DNA of 64,000 bases from a virus. Within the stretch, counting starts at the first letter, position 1, and each line of letters opens with the position of its first letter. The position numbers were made by a program, and so were the translations under genes. Below, piece by piece: positions 1-8,837 of the stretch. The notes beneath the pieces were generated by a model that was not told the DNA's origin, did not search any database, and worked only from the letters and a program-made list of their open reading frames with translations. The stretch is taken from positions 248,001 through 312,000 of IMG/VR virus record IMGVR_UViG_3300017991_000048. One strand, written 5' to 3'.

Positions 1-210
1 CGCTAGCCTGATGACACTTCCGAGAGAACTCTTTTGGAAAGGCTCTAAATCGACATCTCTCTTCGCGTCTTTAACCTCTTCAAGATAAGCTCCAATTGTA
101 CCCCAGGCTTCCTCACACCTCGCTTGGAGCGCTTGCACATGAGACCTCAGGACATCTACCGGCGGTCTGTCTCTACCTACCGCTTTTTTTGTTTTCCATT
201 TCTGATCCAT
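1..210 (-). CDS. Hypothetical tagged protein, partial (runs off left end)
   Basis: An open frame of 70 codons starts at ATG 208-210 and continues past the window edge. A strong Shine-Dalgarno sequence (GGAGGAG, 6 nt upstream of the ATG) supports the start. The product begins MDQKWKTKKA, which matches the MDxxRWK-type N-terminal tag of several other genes here. The rest is charged and probably helical. No family is recognised. By position it is the next gene of the late operon after the CCA-adding-enzyme-like gene. Confidence 0.7.
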   Translation of the reverse strand, partial: MDQKWKTKKAVGRDRPPVDVLRSHVQALQARCEEAWGTIGAYLEEVKDAKRDVDLEPFQKSSLGSVIRLA

Positions 211-287
211 AGCAATCTCCTCCGTCACTTCCCACAAACTATAGAAACTTTTTCCGAATCTCCCGTACAGCATCCGTTTTGGTCAAC

Positions 288-1712
288 TCACGCCCACGCC
301 GCGTAATCATCAGCTAGTTCCAACAAGAACCTGCCAGCTTCCCCTACTACACGCCCTGGTTTGACATTCAAAGCCGTCATTATCTCCCTGCCATCCAAGA
401 CAGGCTTTTTGGATACAGGCAAAGGCGACTCTTTGATCCGCTTGATCCGTTCCCTGAGTTGTTTAACATTGTGCTTTTGCGGGATAGATCCTAACTCATC
501 TGCCTCAGATACATCTAAAGTAGCATCTACGAGTTCGTCACCAAGATCCCGAATAAACTTTCTTATTGCCTTGTCCGTAACTTCGGGACCAAGATAGTGC
601 GGTCGCATGTGGTGACGGACCATACCCACAACTTTCTTGATAGTAGCAGCATCAAACTTGAGACGGTACAAGATAGCTTTTGCCATCTCCGCTCCCACCT
701 CTTCATGTCCGTGGAAACTTATAGCACCCTCGACAATCTCTTGTGTCTTAGGTTTACCAACATCATGTAATAAAGCTCCCAGTTGCCCTTCAATAGTCGG
801 CGGAGCATGACGAAGTACGTTCAGAGTATGTTTATAAACGTCACCCTCTGCGTGGTACTTCTTTCCCTGCTGGACGCCTTGCATGGCTTCGACTTCAGGT
901 AAGATATACTTTAGCAAGCCCATGAGCTTCATCAGCCTGATGGCACGGTCTAACTTACCGAGTTTCATTACCTTTTTCAGTTCATCCATAATGCGTTCAG
1001 CGGATACTATTTCAATACGAGATGCATTCCGCCGCACTGTCTTTATTACGGACTTAGGTATCTGCCAGTTATATTTACATTGAAAACGGACCAATCGAAT
1101 CATACGAAGGGGATCGTCATTAAGAATCTTGTCCAATGATACTCGCGGGTGCCCTCGTAAGATGCCCTTTTCAATGTCATGCTTACTGGTGCCCGTAAGA
1201 TCGACAACCTCTCCCGATGTCAGATCCTTAAGGAGCATGTTAACGGTAAAGTCCCGCCGTTCAACATCCTCTTCAAGCGTAGCTGGCATTACTTTACGCT
1301 GGCGTGAAGTAGGATCAGTAAACTTTTCCTTCATGGTATCGGCAAACTCTATTACCGCTCCCTTTGTACGATAGGTCTGCCCTTTATATTCTATATTATC
1401 TTTGAATGTAATTTGCCAAATAGGGTACTGCGCTCCCATATGATGGGGCCGGGTTATCTCTCTGGAAAACATATTGTGAAGATAAGTTGTTATCTTCTTG
1501 GCCCCACCCCGCATGTCCACCACGATATCTAAGTCTTTAGCTTCCAGACCTATATATTCGTCACGAATGTACCCTCCGACCGCCATGGCTTTACCGGCAA
1601 ATGGTGTCCCAGGCAAGACACGCTTTAGAAGACGTTCAACTTCTTTTTCCGATATTGAGGCTACGCGGCTGTTTAGGTATCGCTGAACAACTCTGTGGTT
1701 ACAAGTTTCCAA
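288..1712 (-). CDS. CCA-adding enzyme / poly(A) polymerase-type nucleotidyltransferase with HD domain
   Basis: This 474-residue protein has the class II polymerase-beta nucleotidyltransferase head: AVGGYIRDEYIG near residue 44 followed by the two metal-binding aspartates in KDLDIVVD. The RRDFTVNMLL and DDPLRMIRLVRF motifs of tRNA nucleotidyltransferases follow, then an HD domain (LLHDVGKP, later HGHEEVG and RHHMRP). Known members add CCA to tRNA 3' ends or A-tails to RNA, and the HD domain removes 2',3'-cyclic phosphate. The start is TTG, overlapping the upstream gene by 14 nt. Residues 7-13 (RVVQRYL) match a short N-terminal tag seen on four or five other proteins here, which suggests an appended localisation signal. 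No tRNA genes were seen in the window. The exact substrate (CCA versus poly(A)) is not resolved. Confidence 0.88.
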   Translation of the reverse strand: METCNHRVVQRYLNSRVASISEKEVERLLKRVLPGTPFAGKAMAVGGYIRDEYIGLEAKDLDIVVDMRGGAKKITTYLHNMFSREITRPHHMGAQYPIWQITFKDNIEYKGQTYRTKGAVIEFADTMKEKFTDPTSRQRKVMPATLEEDVERRDFTVNMLLKDLTSGEVVDLTGTSKHDIEKGILRGHPRVSLDKILNDDPLRMIRLVRFQCKYNWQIPKSVIKTVRRNASRIEIVSAERIMDELKKVMKLGKLDRAIRLMKLMGLLKYILPEVEAMQGVQQGKKYHAEGDVYKHTLNVLRHAPPTIEGQLGALLHDVGKPKTQEIVEGAISFHGHEEVGAEMAKAILYRLKFDAATIKKVVGMVRHHMRPHYLGPEVTDKAIRKFIRDLGDELVDATLDVSEADELGSIPQKHNVKQLRERIKRIKESPLPVSKKPVLDGREIMTALNVKPGRVVGEAGRFLLELADDYAAWA

Positions 1713-1887
1713 GTGCTTTTCCGAGAGCTTTATAAGCTTTCTTCAAGTCGTCAACCGCTTTTTCCATATCCTCTGAGGCTCTGAGAACCGGATTGGCCAA
1801 CGTTTGGTAATCTTGCATCTCGATCAGAAGATTTTTCATCTTACCAGCCTGCTTATCTTCAGATACTTTCCAGCGTTTGTTGTCCAT
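1699..1887 (-). CDS. Small tagged helical protein
   Basis: I start this gene at the ATG at 1887 rather than further upstream because GAGGT lies 4 nt before it. This gives a 62-residue product beginning MDNKRWKVSED, the MDxxRWK tag shared with genes at 3966, 50922, 52012 and 54828. The remainder (KNLLIEMQDYQ...KAVDDLKKAYKALGKAL) reads as an amphipathic helix pair. No family is recognised. It overlaps the start of the nucleotidyltransferase gene by 14 nt, implying coupled translation. Presumed minor virion or head-interior protein, by inference only. Confidence 0.6.
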   Translation of the reverse strand: MDNKRWKVSEDKQAGKMKNLLIEMQDYQTLANPVLRASEDMEKAVDDLKKAYKALGKALGNL

Positions 1888-1900
1888 ATCTACCTCAGTC

Positions 1901-2653
1901 TCAAAATGATGTCTTTTCCCAGTCGCGGCCCCAGTCACGTCCCGTAAACTCGCCTGTCTCTGCGCTCAACTCTACCTGTACTTCCCACTCATCACCTTCG
2001 TAAGTGGTTCCAGTCACCACTATGGACTGTTGTTTATCCCCTCTAACTCCATAATCATCGGTGCGGACATCCTCAAAATCTTCAGGCATTCCAATACTTT
2101 CTTCAACTTGTTTTGTCTCGCCTGAGAACTGATTCATCATTTCGACTCTAAGCTCTACTATGCCAGAATGAACATCAGCATCAACATCGTAAATATACCA
2201 AATGTGCCCAATATGACCGCCTCTTGGGATAAACTTGTGACGGATCTTACCGGTGGGCTTTCCAGTCTTATAAGTTTTTAGCCAACGTTGCACCGTTTCG
2301 TTGTATATGTCATTCACATCTTCTTGATCTCCGGGAATTTGTTTCCTGGCAGCGGTTCTGACGTCATCTTCCAGGTACTTGAAAACATCAATATAAGGCT
2401 GGACCTTTGAGGACATTACGACATCCCAAACCCCCATCGCAGCATACCTATCCCAAAAATCCCTCTGTTTGAGTTCTCTTTCGACCAAGTTTGCCGCTTT
2501 ACGAGGATCAAGCCCTTCAACATCATGTAATAAATCCATTGCTTGACTCATGCCCATAGGCGTGTTGTCGAAAGCGCCTGTTTTACCTAGAGCTTCTTCA
2601 AAAGCTGATCGGGGGTTGTTTATGGCGTTTTCAAAGGCTTTTCTGGGATTCAT
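1901..2653 (-). CDS. Protein with a tandem NPRKAF N-terminal tag
   Basis: The 250-residue protein opens with two consecutive copies of the recurring tag: NPRKAFENAI followed directly by NPRSAFEEALGKTG. The middle (about 35-110) is helical. The C-terminal half is beta-rich and includes GHIGHIWYIYDVDADVHSGIVELRVE and a later EGDEWEVQVELS stretch. No catalytic motif or known family is recognised. The doubled tag suggests local duplication of the 5' end of the gene. It sits among four other tagged small genes downstream of the sheath gene, and a role as an internal virion protein is inferred only from the tag. Confidence 0.75.
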   Translation of the reverse strand: MNPRKAFENAINNPRSAFEEALGKTGAFDNTPMGMSQAMDLLHDVEGLDPRKAANLVERELKQRDFWDRYAAMGVWDVVMSSKVQPYIDVFKYLEDDVRTAARKQIPGDQEDVNDIYNETVQRWLKTYKTGKPTGKIRHKFIPRGGHIGHIWYIYDVDADVHSGIVELRVEMMNQFSGETKQVEESIGMPEDFEDVRTDDYGVRGDKQQSIVVTGTTYEGDEWEVQVELSAETGEFTGRDWGRDWEKTSF

Positions 2654-2674
2654 TTTGCTCTCCGCTCCACAAAT

Positions 2675-3178
2675 TTATCTCAAATAGCTAGGGGCTAATT
2701 CCTTCGACAGCCAAATGCGAGCTTCTGTTAAAGCCTCTCTCGCCTTAGCCAAGCTCTGCCAAACACGAACTTTCAATAATGACTTTCGAGGGTGCGCCTC
2801 AGCAAAAACATCTCCAAGTTTACGTTCTATGGCAAGTAACTGTTTGCCTAACGCATTGACATCACGGTCAAAATCACGCTCAGAGGCAAAAAGTCTGCGC
2901 GGTCTCCATGACGGATCTTTCTCCATCATTTCCGAACCAACATCACGCTGAGCCCGATAAAGGTAAGCCTCTACCTCTTCCAGCTTGTCGAAAACTACAT
3001 TCGCGGCTCTGGATACCTCAGGCTTATACCTCTTGTTCTTGCCGCTTACCCTCTGCACCGCTTCCATAGCCTCTTGGATCTCATCTAACAACGCTTCCAG
3101 ATCATCTGCAAGCTTCTGGTTCTGGTCTGATCCCAGAGCAGTTTTCTGTAAGTATCGGGTAACAACGCTGTCCTTCAT
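2675..3178 (-). CDS. Tagged alpha-helical protein (VVTRYLQKTA)
   Basis: ATG 3178 is chosen because GGAG sits 6 nt upstream and the product then starts MKDSVVTRYLQKTALG, matching the RVVxRYL tag class. The 167-residue protein is almost entirely charged helix, with likely coiled coils (LADDLEALLDEIQEAMEAVQRV, KLEEVEAYLYRAQRDV, LGKQLLAIERKLGDVF). No known domain. It contains KTA right after the tag, the tripeptide I propose as a prohead-protease site. Neighbours on both sides carry other tag types. Confidence 0.72.
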   Translation of the reverse strand: MKDSVVTRYLQKTALGSDQNQKLADDLEALLDEIQEAMEAVQRVSGKNKRYKPEVSRAANVVFDKLEEVEAYLYRAQRDVGSEMMEKDPSWRPRRLFASERDFDRDVNALGKQLLAIERKLGDVFAEAHPRKSLLKVRVWQSLAKAREALTEARIWLSKELAPSYLR

Positions 3179-3197
3179 GTCAATCTCCAACATTAGA

Positions 3198-3548
3198 CTA
3201 CAACGGGAAAATCTCTCGGCTCATCTGGTCGGCGTACTCGTCAGGGTCGCCAAACTCTTTGACAAACTTTCTTTCCGCGTCCGCTAGTTGGCCAAAGGTC
3301 TTCATGGACACACGCTCCAACTCCTTCACAGCACCTTTGATCATCCTAATCATAGCCTCAGCATCCCTTCTAGCTGGACGGTCTAGGTAGGACGCGGCAT
3401 TATCATAGGGCCTTACTGTCCCCATAAGAGCATCTTCAATGTCATGTATATCGTTCCACACTTTATCGAGCACCCGCCCTACAGGGCCTTCTGTAAGGAT
3501 TGCTTTTCTCTTGATGGCACTCTCAAATGCTTTTCTGGGGTTGCTCAT
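3198..3548 (-). CDS. Small NPRKAF-tagged protein
   Basis: The start is placed at ATG 3548 (GGAG 7 nt upstream), giving MSNPRKAFESAIKRKAI at the N-terminus. The 116-residue product is mainly helical (LDKVWNDIHDIEDALMG, DAEAMIRMIKGAVKELERV, QLADAERKFVKEFGDPDEYADQ). No family is recognised. The gene follows the only sizeable intergenic gap in this block, which contains the parS-like palindrome. It is probably co-transcribed with the tagged genes downstream. Confidence 0.7.
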   Translation of the reverse strand: MSNPRKAFESAIKRKAILTEGPVGRVLDKVWNDIHDIEDALMGTVRPYDNAASYLDRPARRDAEAMIRMIKGAVKELERVSMKTFGQLADAERKFVKEFGDPDEYADQMSREIFPL

Positions 3549-3634
3549 GATCAATCTCCAAACAAAACGCCAATACGGTAAACCCTATACAGACTAGAAC
3601 GCAGGTTTCAACCAATAGCTAACCTCCGACTCAC

Positions 3635-3650
3635 CGTTTCACGTGAAACA
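3635..3650. other. parS-like palindrome (candidate ParB-binding site)
   Basis: CGTTTCACGTGAAACA lies in the 97-bp gap between the genes at 3652-3966 and 3198-3548. It differs from the canonical bacterial parS 16-mer (TGTTTCACGTGAAACA) only at the first base, and its 14-bp core is a perfect palindrome. A given 14-mer is expected by chance about 0.0002 times in 64 kb. It has no loop and no U-tract, so it is not a terminator. It could load host or phage ParB. No parA or parB gene is visible in this window. Confidence 0.65.
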
Positions 3651-3651
3651 C

Positions 3652-3966
3652 TCACTCTTCTACCGGAGGGGGTGTTCCTGGTTTATGTCCCTTATCGATA
3701 ACAAAGTGCTGTGGCTTCCACCGGATCTTGTACTTGCGAGCGAGACTTTTGGCTGCTTTCGCAGCCTCTTCAAAATCACTTTTCCACACGCTCACAAAGG
3801 AGGATTTCTCAATGACTTTGCCGCCTTGAGAAAGCCCCACATCCGCTCGCCAGCCGTTGTTCTCCGCAGCCGTTACGGATACCATAAGGGTGACTTTGCC
3901 AGTCCCTCCAATGAAGTTGTATTGCCACCTATCTTCGGCTGCTACTTTCCATCGTAATGCGTCCAT
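3652..3966 (-). CDS. Small MDxxRWK-tagged protein
   Basis: The 104-residue product begins MDALRWKVAAEDRW. Its centre is beta-rich (YNFIGGTGKVTLMVSVTAAENN), and a helix follows (DFEEAAKAAKSLARKYKIRW), ending in a proline/acid tail. No family is recognised. It lies 34 bp downstream of the tail sheath stop and is the first of a run of tagged genes. The RWK tag suggests the same handling as the proteins at 51548-54828 near the head module. Confidence 0.68.
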   Translation of the reverse strand: MDALRWKVAAEDRWQYNFIGGTGKVTLMVSVTAAENNGWRADVGLSQGGKVIEKSSFVSVWKSDFEEAAKAAKSLARKYKIRWKPQHFVIDKGHKPGTPPPVEE

Positions 3967-4000
3967 TATGATACCCTCACTCGTTGGAGAACAACACCTC

Positions 4001-7000
4001 CTAGATTCGTGCTCTGAGGTTGAAAGTCAGCATGATGTACAGCAGCGGGAAGATCGGGCTGTAGTACATCTCAAACCTCAGAATCGTAGGATCGTCAGGG
4101 TCGATAGCCGCTGTCATTCCTGCGAAGGCGCTGACAATCTCTGCCTGAGTCAGCGATTTGAACAGCCCTGTCATGGACACCACGACTTCATTAGTGCGAG
4201 CCGCCAAGAACTTCGTCCCGATGAACGAGTCCAGTACAATCCGAGATTGCTGCTGAACAAAGTCAGCGATCTGAATGACTGTCGGAAGTCTGGTCAACAC
4301 CGAAGTCATATTGGTTGTCAGTCCCTGTCGGATTCGGATAATCGGGTCCAAATCTTCCAGAAGCGTGACACCGGCAACCGCCGTCTGGTTAGCCTCAACC
4401 GGATCAAGGATTCGCGGAATCCGGGTAAAGCCCTGGATCTTGCGACGAGTGTATGGAGTCGCCACGTCCACCGCAGGCGAAACCACCGCACCTGCAACAG
4501 CAGCCCCAAAGAAGCTACCATCCACAAGGCTCTCAAATGACTGGCCCACCTCATCGGTCAGAGTAATAACCGCTGAATCAGGATAGATAGCTACGATACG
4601 GCTTGAGTTCAAGCCCTGAGCCACCGATTGCGCTGTGGTCGGTGAAGTACCGGACGCGAAACCAATCATACCGGTACGTTCCGCCTGATTCCTGATATTA
4701 CTCTGAATCTCACAATGTGAGGTAAGGTGTGTGTACACCTCCGTATCCGTGGACCCTGGAACCAGAATATCCGGTCGGATATTACCCGGAAGCGGGGTCG
4801 CCAGTTCGTCAATCGCCTCGTTGTATGACTGGGCGCTGGCTTGGTTCGTATTGGTGACCTTTAGAACCTGCTTCATAATAAGCAGGATGGCACCGTTCAG
4901 AATCGCCAAGTATCCAGCCAAAGTCAGTCGATTCTCAGCCGATGTACGACCGAAGTTCGCCTCAATTGTCTTGAGTTGCTGGAAGATTCTGGGCGAGTAG
5001 TCCTGCTTCAGATAACGGTAGGAAATGAAATAGAAATCTCCCACCGATGGCTCAACTCCATCCGGGTTGTAAGTGGTCAATGAAGCCGTATCATTGACTC
5101 CCACACCCACGGTGTTCGTCACAAGCAACTCCAGCCCTCCAACAGAGTAGCGCGGAACCGAAGGACTCACGTGGAAGGTCTGGGAAACCTCCAACGTGAA
5201 GTAACCAGCAGGATCATAAGTACCAGTGGCTGACGGAAGAACCGTAAACCTCAGGCCCGTCCGAGCATCCGTGTAAGTCTGGCCTGGAATTCCAGTACCC
5301 GCCGACCCTACTCCAGAGGTAGAAGTCACCACATAGTTGCTCTGCGGATCTTCACCAACATCCCCGTCAGTGCCCGGAGTAACATCGATTCCAGTTGTCA
5401 CGTTGAACGCTGAGTTTGCCGAGTTCACAAATCCGATGCTGGAAGTAGCGGCTCCAGTGGTCAGCGACTCGATTGTGATGTAGTCGTTACCACTCAACGG
5501 AGACACATAAGCCACCGCTCCAGCCGCGAAACCCGCAGTATCCATAAGGATATCCACTACTTCTTGGGCAGCGACCTGTGTCTGGCCCACAAAGTCGTTC
5601 TGAGTGAAGCCAAGCACATCGTTAGCCGAACCACCAAGAATCAGGATCGAAGACCCTGTATCGTTTGTGGTACTGGTCAGGCGGATCTTATCCAGATTGA
5701 CACCAGTTCCGACAGAAGCCACCGATGCCACTACCGCATTGATGTCCGCTATTATTGTCGCCGGGAGAACCGCCGCTCCAGCCGTCAATGTGATGGTGTA
5801 ATCCACCCCATCCACGCGGACAATGAATGTGTCATTCAGTCCAGCCGTAATATTGAACGGACCCGCCAGGGTGCCGACCGTCGTAGCTGCCTTACAAATC
5901 GCGCCTGTGGTTCCATTCACACTTGCGAAAGTCGTCAGTCCAAGAGTGCCCTCAGCCGTTCCCTGGTTGATCGTGACACTAGCCACGTCATCAAAGCCAG
6001 CCGGGAGAGCACCCGGAACTTGGCGACCCTGGATAATGAAGAAAATATCCCCAGTCGCAGCGCCGATCTGACTGAAACTAGCCAGATTGTTCGGAGCCGT
6101 GGCCACAAAGTTAGGATCGGCGTCAATCGCGGCATTAATTTCAGCCACAATGAAAGCCGGGGTCTGGTTACCAGACGTCAGACTGATCGTTCCAATCGTG
6201 AAACCATCAATCGTGAGACTGAGGTCATTGCCCGGAGCAGGATCAATCGTGATCTTGCCAGCGTCCGGACCAGTCTGGATCGGCGTAACTTTGCTGCCTA
6301 CCATGAACGCCTGGGTCGCGGCTGCCAGATTCGAGGTCTGGTTGACACCGTTTACCTGCGTTACCCATGTAGCCGAGAAGGGGGAATAGAACCTGTAAGG
6401 AGCCTCTCCCTTGATCGTGTAGGCTGCATTACTGGCGGTCGTCGTTCCGAAAGTCACTGTCACGACTTCGGACACCGGAGTTCCGCCTGCGTGGAAAGCA
6501 TCGGGCACCTGCTCAGAGCCACGAGGCCACTGAACAATCTGACTCAAACCAGCCTTGGTTCCAAACCGAACCTCATAGAGATTGGTATCCAGAACAGTTG
6601 AGAATACTGTGTACTCTCCAGTTCCGATAGGACCGGCAACCTGATTTGTCAGAGTGAAGGTATCATCCGCCAGAGTGCTGTAATAAAACGTCGCATAGGC
6701 GTTGTAGTCAGGCGGCTGCGGCTCTTTGAGGACGATACGACGGTTTATCCCGTCCACAACTGTAACCGGCACAGCAGGCCGGTTCGTGGCGTCAAGAAGG
6801 TTCCGTCCTGTATAGACCGTAATAAGATCCGGTCGGTTCGTCACGAGAGCCTGACGGCTGTTGGCCACCGAATTGAAGGTCTGAAGCCCCAAAACAGTGC
6901 TCCGTCCATTACCCATGGTCGGAACCTCAGGCAACAGAAAATCTGTCTCAGATACGGTAGCCGGGATGGTGGTAGTATCAGTGACCCGCGTACACGCGCC

Positions 7001-8287
7001 CAGATACATCCTATTGTCGATCAAAGTCCCGACTATCTGACCACCAGATCCAGTGTCTCCATCAAAAGGAGTAGCGCCGGGAGTTGTCGTCGCGGCAACC
7101 ACCTGGAAACTGGCACCCCAGTTGATAATACTTACATCCGTGCTTGGGTTCGAAACCACGAAATCCGTGCCCTGGATATAATCATTACGCCCTGGAGAAA
7201 TACCGCACCGTAAAACAGTCGTCACAAGACTGTTGGGCAGGTAGTCAAATGTGTCCTGCCATGTATTGGCCCAGTACTCAATTGTTACAGTCGAGCCAGT
7301 AGCTGGAGCGAAAGGCAGTGTTACAATGCCGTTCGTGCCGTCTACAGCTTCGACTACTACCTGAGTTCCATCGACCTTGGCCACTACCTTGGACGGATCG
7401 GTGGTTGTGATACCGCCGCCTGATCCGTCCACGATCGGACGATTGAAAACCCGAAAGTCCGTGTTACGGTCTGTAGAAGCGCCTTCCGAGAAACCCAATG
7501 GTCCATTCGCAGAGCCACTTCCAATAACGATACTGATTGGGCTCAGAAACTGAACGTGGTCCAAGCCCTGAGCATCCTGAAATACCGCAACCGAAAGATT
7601 GGGTATAGCAGCAGCGCTGATGACCGACACCAGGGTTGCGGCACTCAGTGAGCCACCCGGAAGTGTAACCGTGGACTCTGTGCCGTCCACCTCAATGATA
7701 AATTCATCATTGATACCGGTCGTAATATCAAACGGAGCGTACCCCGGAGATATTAGAGTGGCATTCTCGGTTGTAACCTGATCTGAAAGATCATCGGTAA
7801 ATGCCGTATCCCCACGGTGGAAATAGTAAGTTGCCCGGACCGCATCGTTTGGCTGAGTCGGCACCTGTAAGGTTATCAGACCTTGTTGGCCCTGCATTGA
7901 CCCCAAAGATACCGGCGAGCCATTTACCGTTACGGAGACCGTTCTAACATCATTGGTCACCCGGCCAAACCCCTGACCGTCCACGATCGGATAGTTTCTT
8001 ACCTGGAAGGTTGTAAATGTTCCATCCTGAACACCCAACACGAGATTTGAGGGATTCGTGTCATCGACAACCCAACTCTCAGATACATCCTCATTGACAA
8101 TCTGCTGGTCAACTGTGGACGACGACCCACGGACAAGCTCAAAATCGGTTTGTTCTAACTCTTCCTGACCCACACCAATTAGAGCGGGAATTCTAATCCC
8201 TGCTGTCAGATTTGAGGCATTTGTCTCAGTGAGTGTGCGTGTGTAAACGCCTGGGGGAGCGTATGAAATAAACGGACCTATAGCCAT
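4001..8287 (-). CDS. Contractile tail sheath protein, greatly enlarged
   Basis: At 1428 residues this is the tail sheath subunit. It has the N-terminal FISYAPPGVYTRT signature of sheath proteins and a C-terminal sheath-type domain (ANFGRTSAENRLTLAGYLAIL around residue 1105, FVQQQSRIVLDSFIG near 1330, and the terminal SPIFPLLYIMLTFNLRARI). Sheath subunits usually have roughly 400-700 residues. The extra length is a beta-rich middle with recurring modules of the form DITTGxNDxFxIxVDG followed by TLPGG and INAA, at about 185-230, 690-730 and 805-850. Such insertions normally protrude from the sheath surface. No KTA tripeptide was found. AGGAG precedes the ATG. The genes upstream (Zn-ribbon, baseplate-like) fit a tail module. 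Confidence 0.9.
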   Translation of the reverse strand: MAIGPFISYAPPGVYTRTLTETNASNLTAGIRIPALIGVGQEELEQTDFELVRGSSSTVDQQIVNEDVSESWVVDDTNPSNLVLGVQDGTFTTFQVRNYPIVDGQGFGRVTNDVRTVSVTVNGSPVSLGSMQGQQGLITLQVPTQPNDAVRATYYFHRGDTAFTDDLSDQVTTENATLISPGYAPFDITTGINDEFIIEVDGTESTVTLPGGSLSAATLVSVISAAAIPNLSVAVFQDAQGLDHVQFLSPISIVIGSGSANGPLGFSEGASTDRNTDFRVFNRPIVDGSGGGITTTDPSKVVAKVDGTQVVVEAVDGTNGIVTLPFAPATGSTVTIEYWANTWQDTFDYLPNSLVTTVLRCGISPGRNDYIQGTDFVVSNPSTDVSIINWGASFQVVAATTTPGATPFDGDTGSGGQIVGTLIDNRMYLGACTRVTDTTTIPATVSETDFLLPEVPTMGNGRSTVLGLQTFNSVANSRQALVTNRPDLITVYTGRNLLDATNRPAVPVTVVDGINRRIVLKEPQPPDYNAYATFYYSTLADDTFTLTNQVAGPIGTGEYTVFSTVLDTNLYEVRFGTKAGLSQIVQWPRGSEQVPDAFHAGGTPVSEVVTVTFGTTTASNAAYTIKGEAPYRFYSPFSATWVTQVNGVNQTSNLAAATQAFMVGSKVTPIQTGPDAGKITIDPAPGNDLSLTIDGFTIGTISLTSGNQTPAFIVAEINAAIDADPNFVATAPNNLASFSQIGAATGDIFFIIQGRQVPGALPAGFDDVASVTINQGTAEGTLGLTTFASVNGTTGAICKAATTVGTLAGPFNITAGLNDTFIVRVDGVDYTITLTAGAAVLPATIIADINAVVASVASVGTGVNLDKIRLTSTTNDTGSSILILGGSANDVLGFTQNDFVGQTQVAAQEVVDILMDTAGFAAGAVAYVSPLSGNDYITIESLTTGAATSSIGFVNSANSAFNVTTGIDVTPGTDGDVGEDPQSNYVVTSTSGVGSAGTGIPGQTYTDARTGLRFTVLPSATGTYDPAGYFTLEVSQTFHVSPSVPRYSVGGLELLVTNTVGVGVNDTASLTTYNPDGVEPSVGDFYFISYRYLKQDYSPRIFQQLKTIEANFGRTSAENRLTLAGYLAILNGAILLIMKQVLKVTNTNQASAQSYNEAIDELATPLPGNIRPDILVPGSTDTEVYTHLTSHCEIQSNIRNQAERTGMIGFASGTSPTTAQSVAQGLNSSRIVAIYPDSAVITLTDEVGQSFESLVDGSFFGAAVAGAVVSPAVDVATPYTRRKIQGFTRIPRILDPVEANQTAVAGVTLLEDLDPIIRIRQGLTTNMTSVLTRLPTVIQIADFVQQQSRIVLDSFIGTKFLAARTNEVVVSMTGLFKSLTQAEIVSAFAGMTAAIDPDDPTILRFEMYYSPIFPLLYIMLTFNLRARI

Positions 8288-8414
8288 ATCAGGATTCTCC
8301 TAGATCAAATTATTTTTTACATTTAGATGCTATCAGGCTAGAAGTTCGATCTGGGTTTGGATCTGGGTCTGGCGAACAGCGTTATCAAGGTGCGAAAACA
8401 AAAGAATTAAGCAC

Positions 8415-8837
8415 TTATTCGCCTTTTCCCTCATTGATGAGCCGCAAAGCCTCATTAGCGAGAGCTTTACGAGCCTTTCTCCCCTGTGGGCTCATAGGCT
8501 CATAATCAATAAATCCATCCCCCGAATGACGAATTAAAGCATGGGTTTCCCCTTGTTTTCGGGCTTCCTTTTTGACTTCTTCCCGTTTTTCGATGTGCTC
8601 CCACCGTTTTTCAGCGCTGCGTCCTACAACCTTGTCGGCAGTAGGATAATCCTGATCGTGGACCCCGGAATTAGCCGAAGCTGAACCCCCTTCAGCAAAC
8701 GCGAACCCGAAATCTGATACCACCAAAGGCGCATGACCCTGACATTCCGGACATTCATGGTTTACATGGTTCCCGGCTTTTAGGTTGCGCTCAAATCTAA
8801 TATTACACTCAGAACATTCAAAACTATATTTAGGCAT
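8415..8837 (-). CDS. FmdB-type zinc-ribbon protein
   Basis: A 140-residue protein with an N-terminal zinc ribbon (YSFECSECNIRFE ... HECPECQG), followed by a charged helical C-terminus. The ribbon resembles the FmdB/regulatory zinc-ribbon family, whose small members are common in phages and have no defined role there. ATG 8837 overlaps the stop of the preceding gene (TGATG), so translation is coupled. A second protein with a related ribbon lies at 45565-46005. A 127-bp gap separates it from the sheath gene; I see no clear promoter or terminator in that gap. Confidence 0.75.
   Translation of the reverse strand: MPKYSFECSECNIRFERNLKAGNHVNHECPECQGHAPLVVSDFGFAFAEGGSASANSGVHDQDYPTADKVVGRSAEKRWEHIEKREEVKKEARKQGETHALIRHSGDGFIDYEPMSPQGRKARKALANEALRLINEGKGE

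Noticed and set aside
5564-6601. 345-codon plus-strand open frame inside the sheath gene
   Set aside because: Composition is low complexity and basic, and the minus-strand sheath frame explains it; no RBS or family match.
8288-8414. Promoter or terminator before the sheath gene
   Set aside because: A/T-rich stretches are present but no paired -35/-10 or stem with U-run could be supported.
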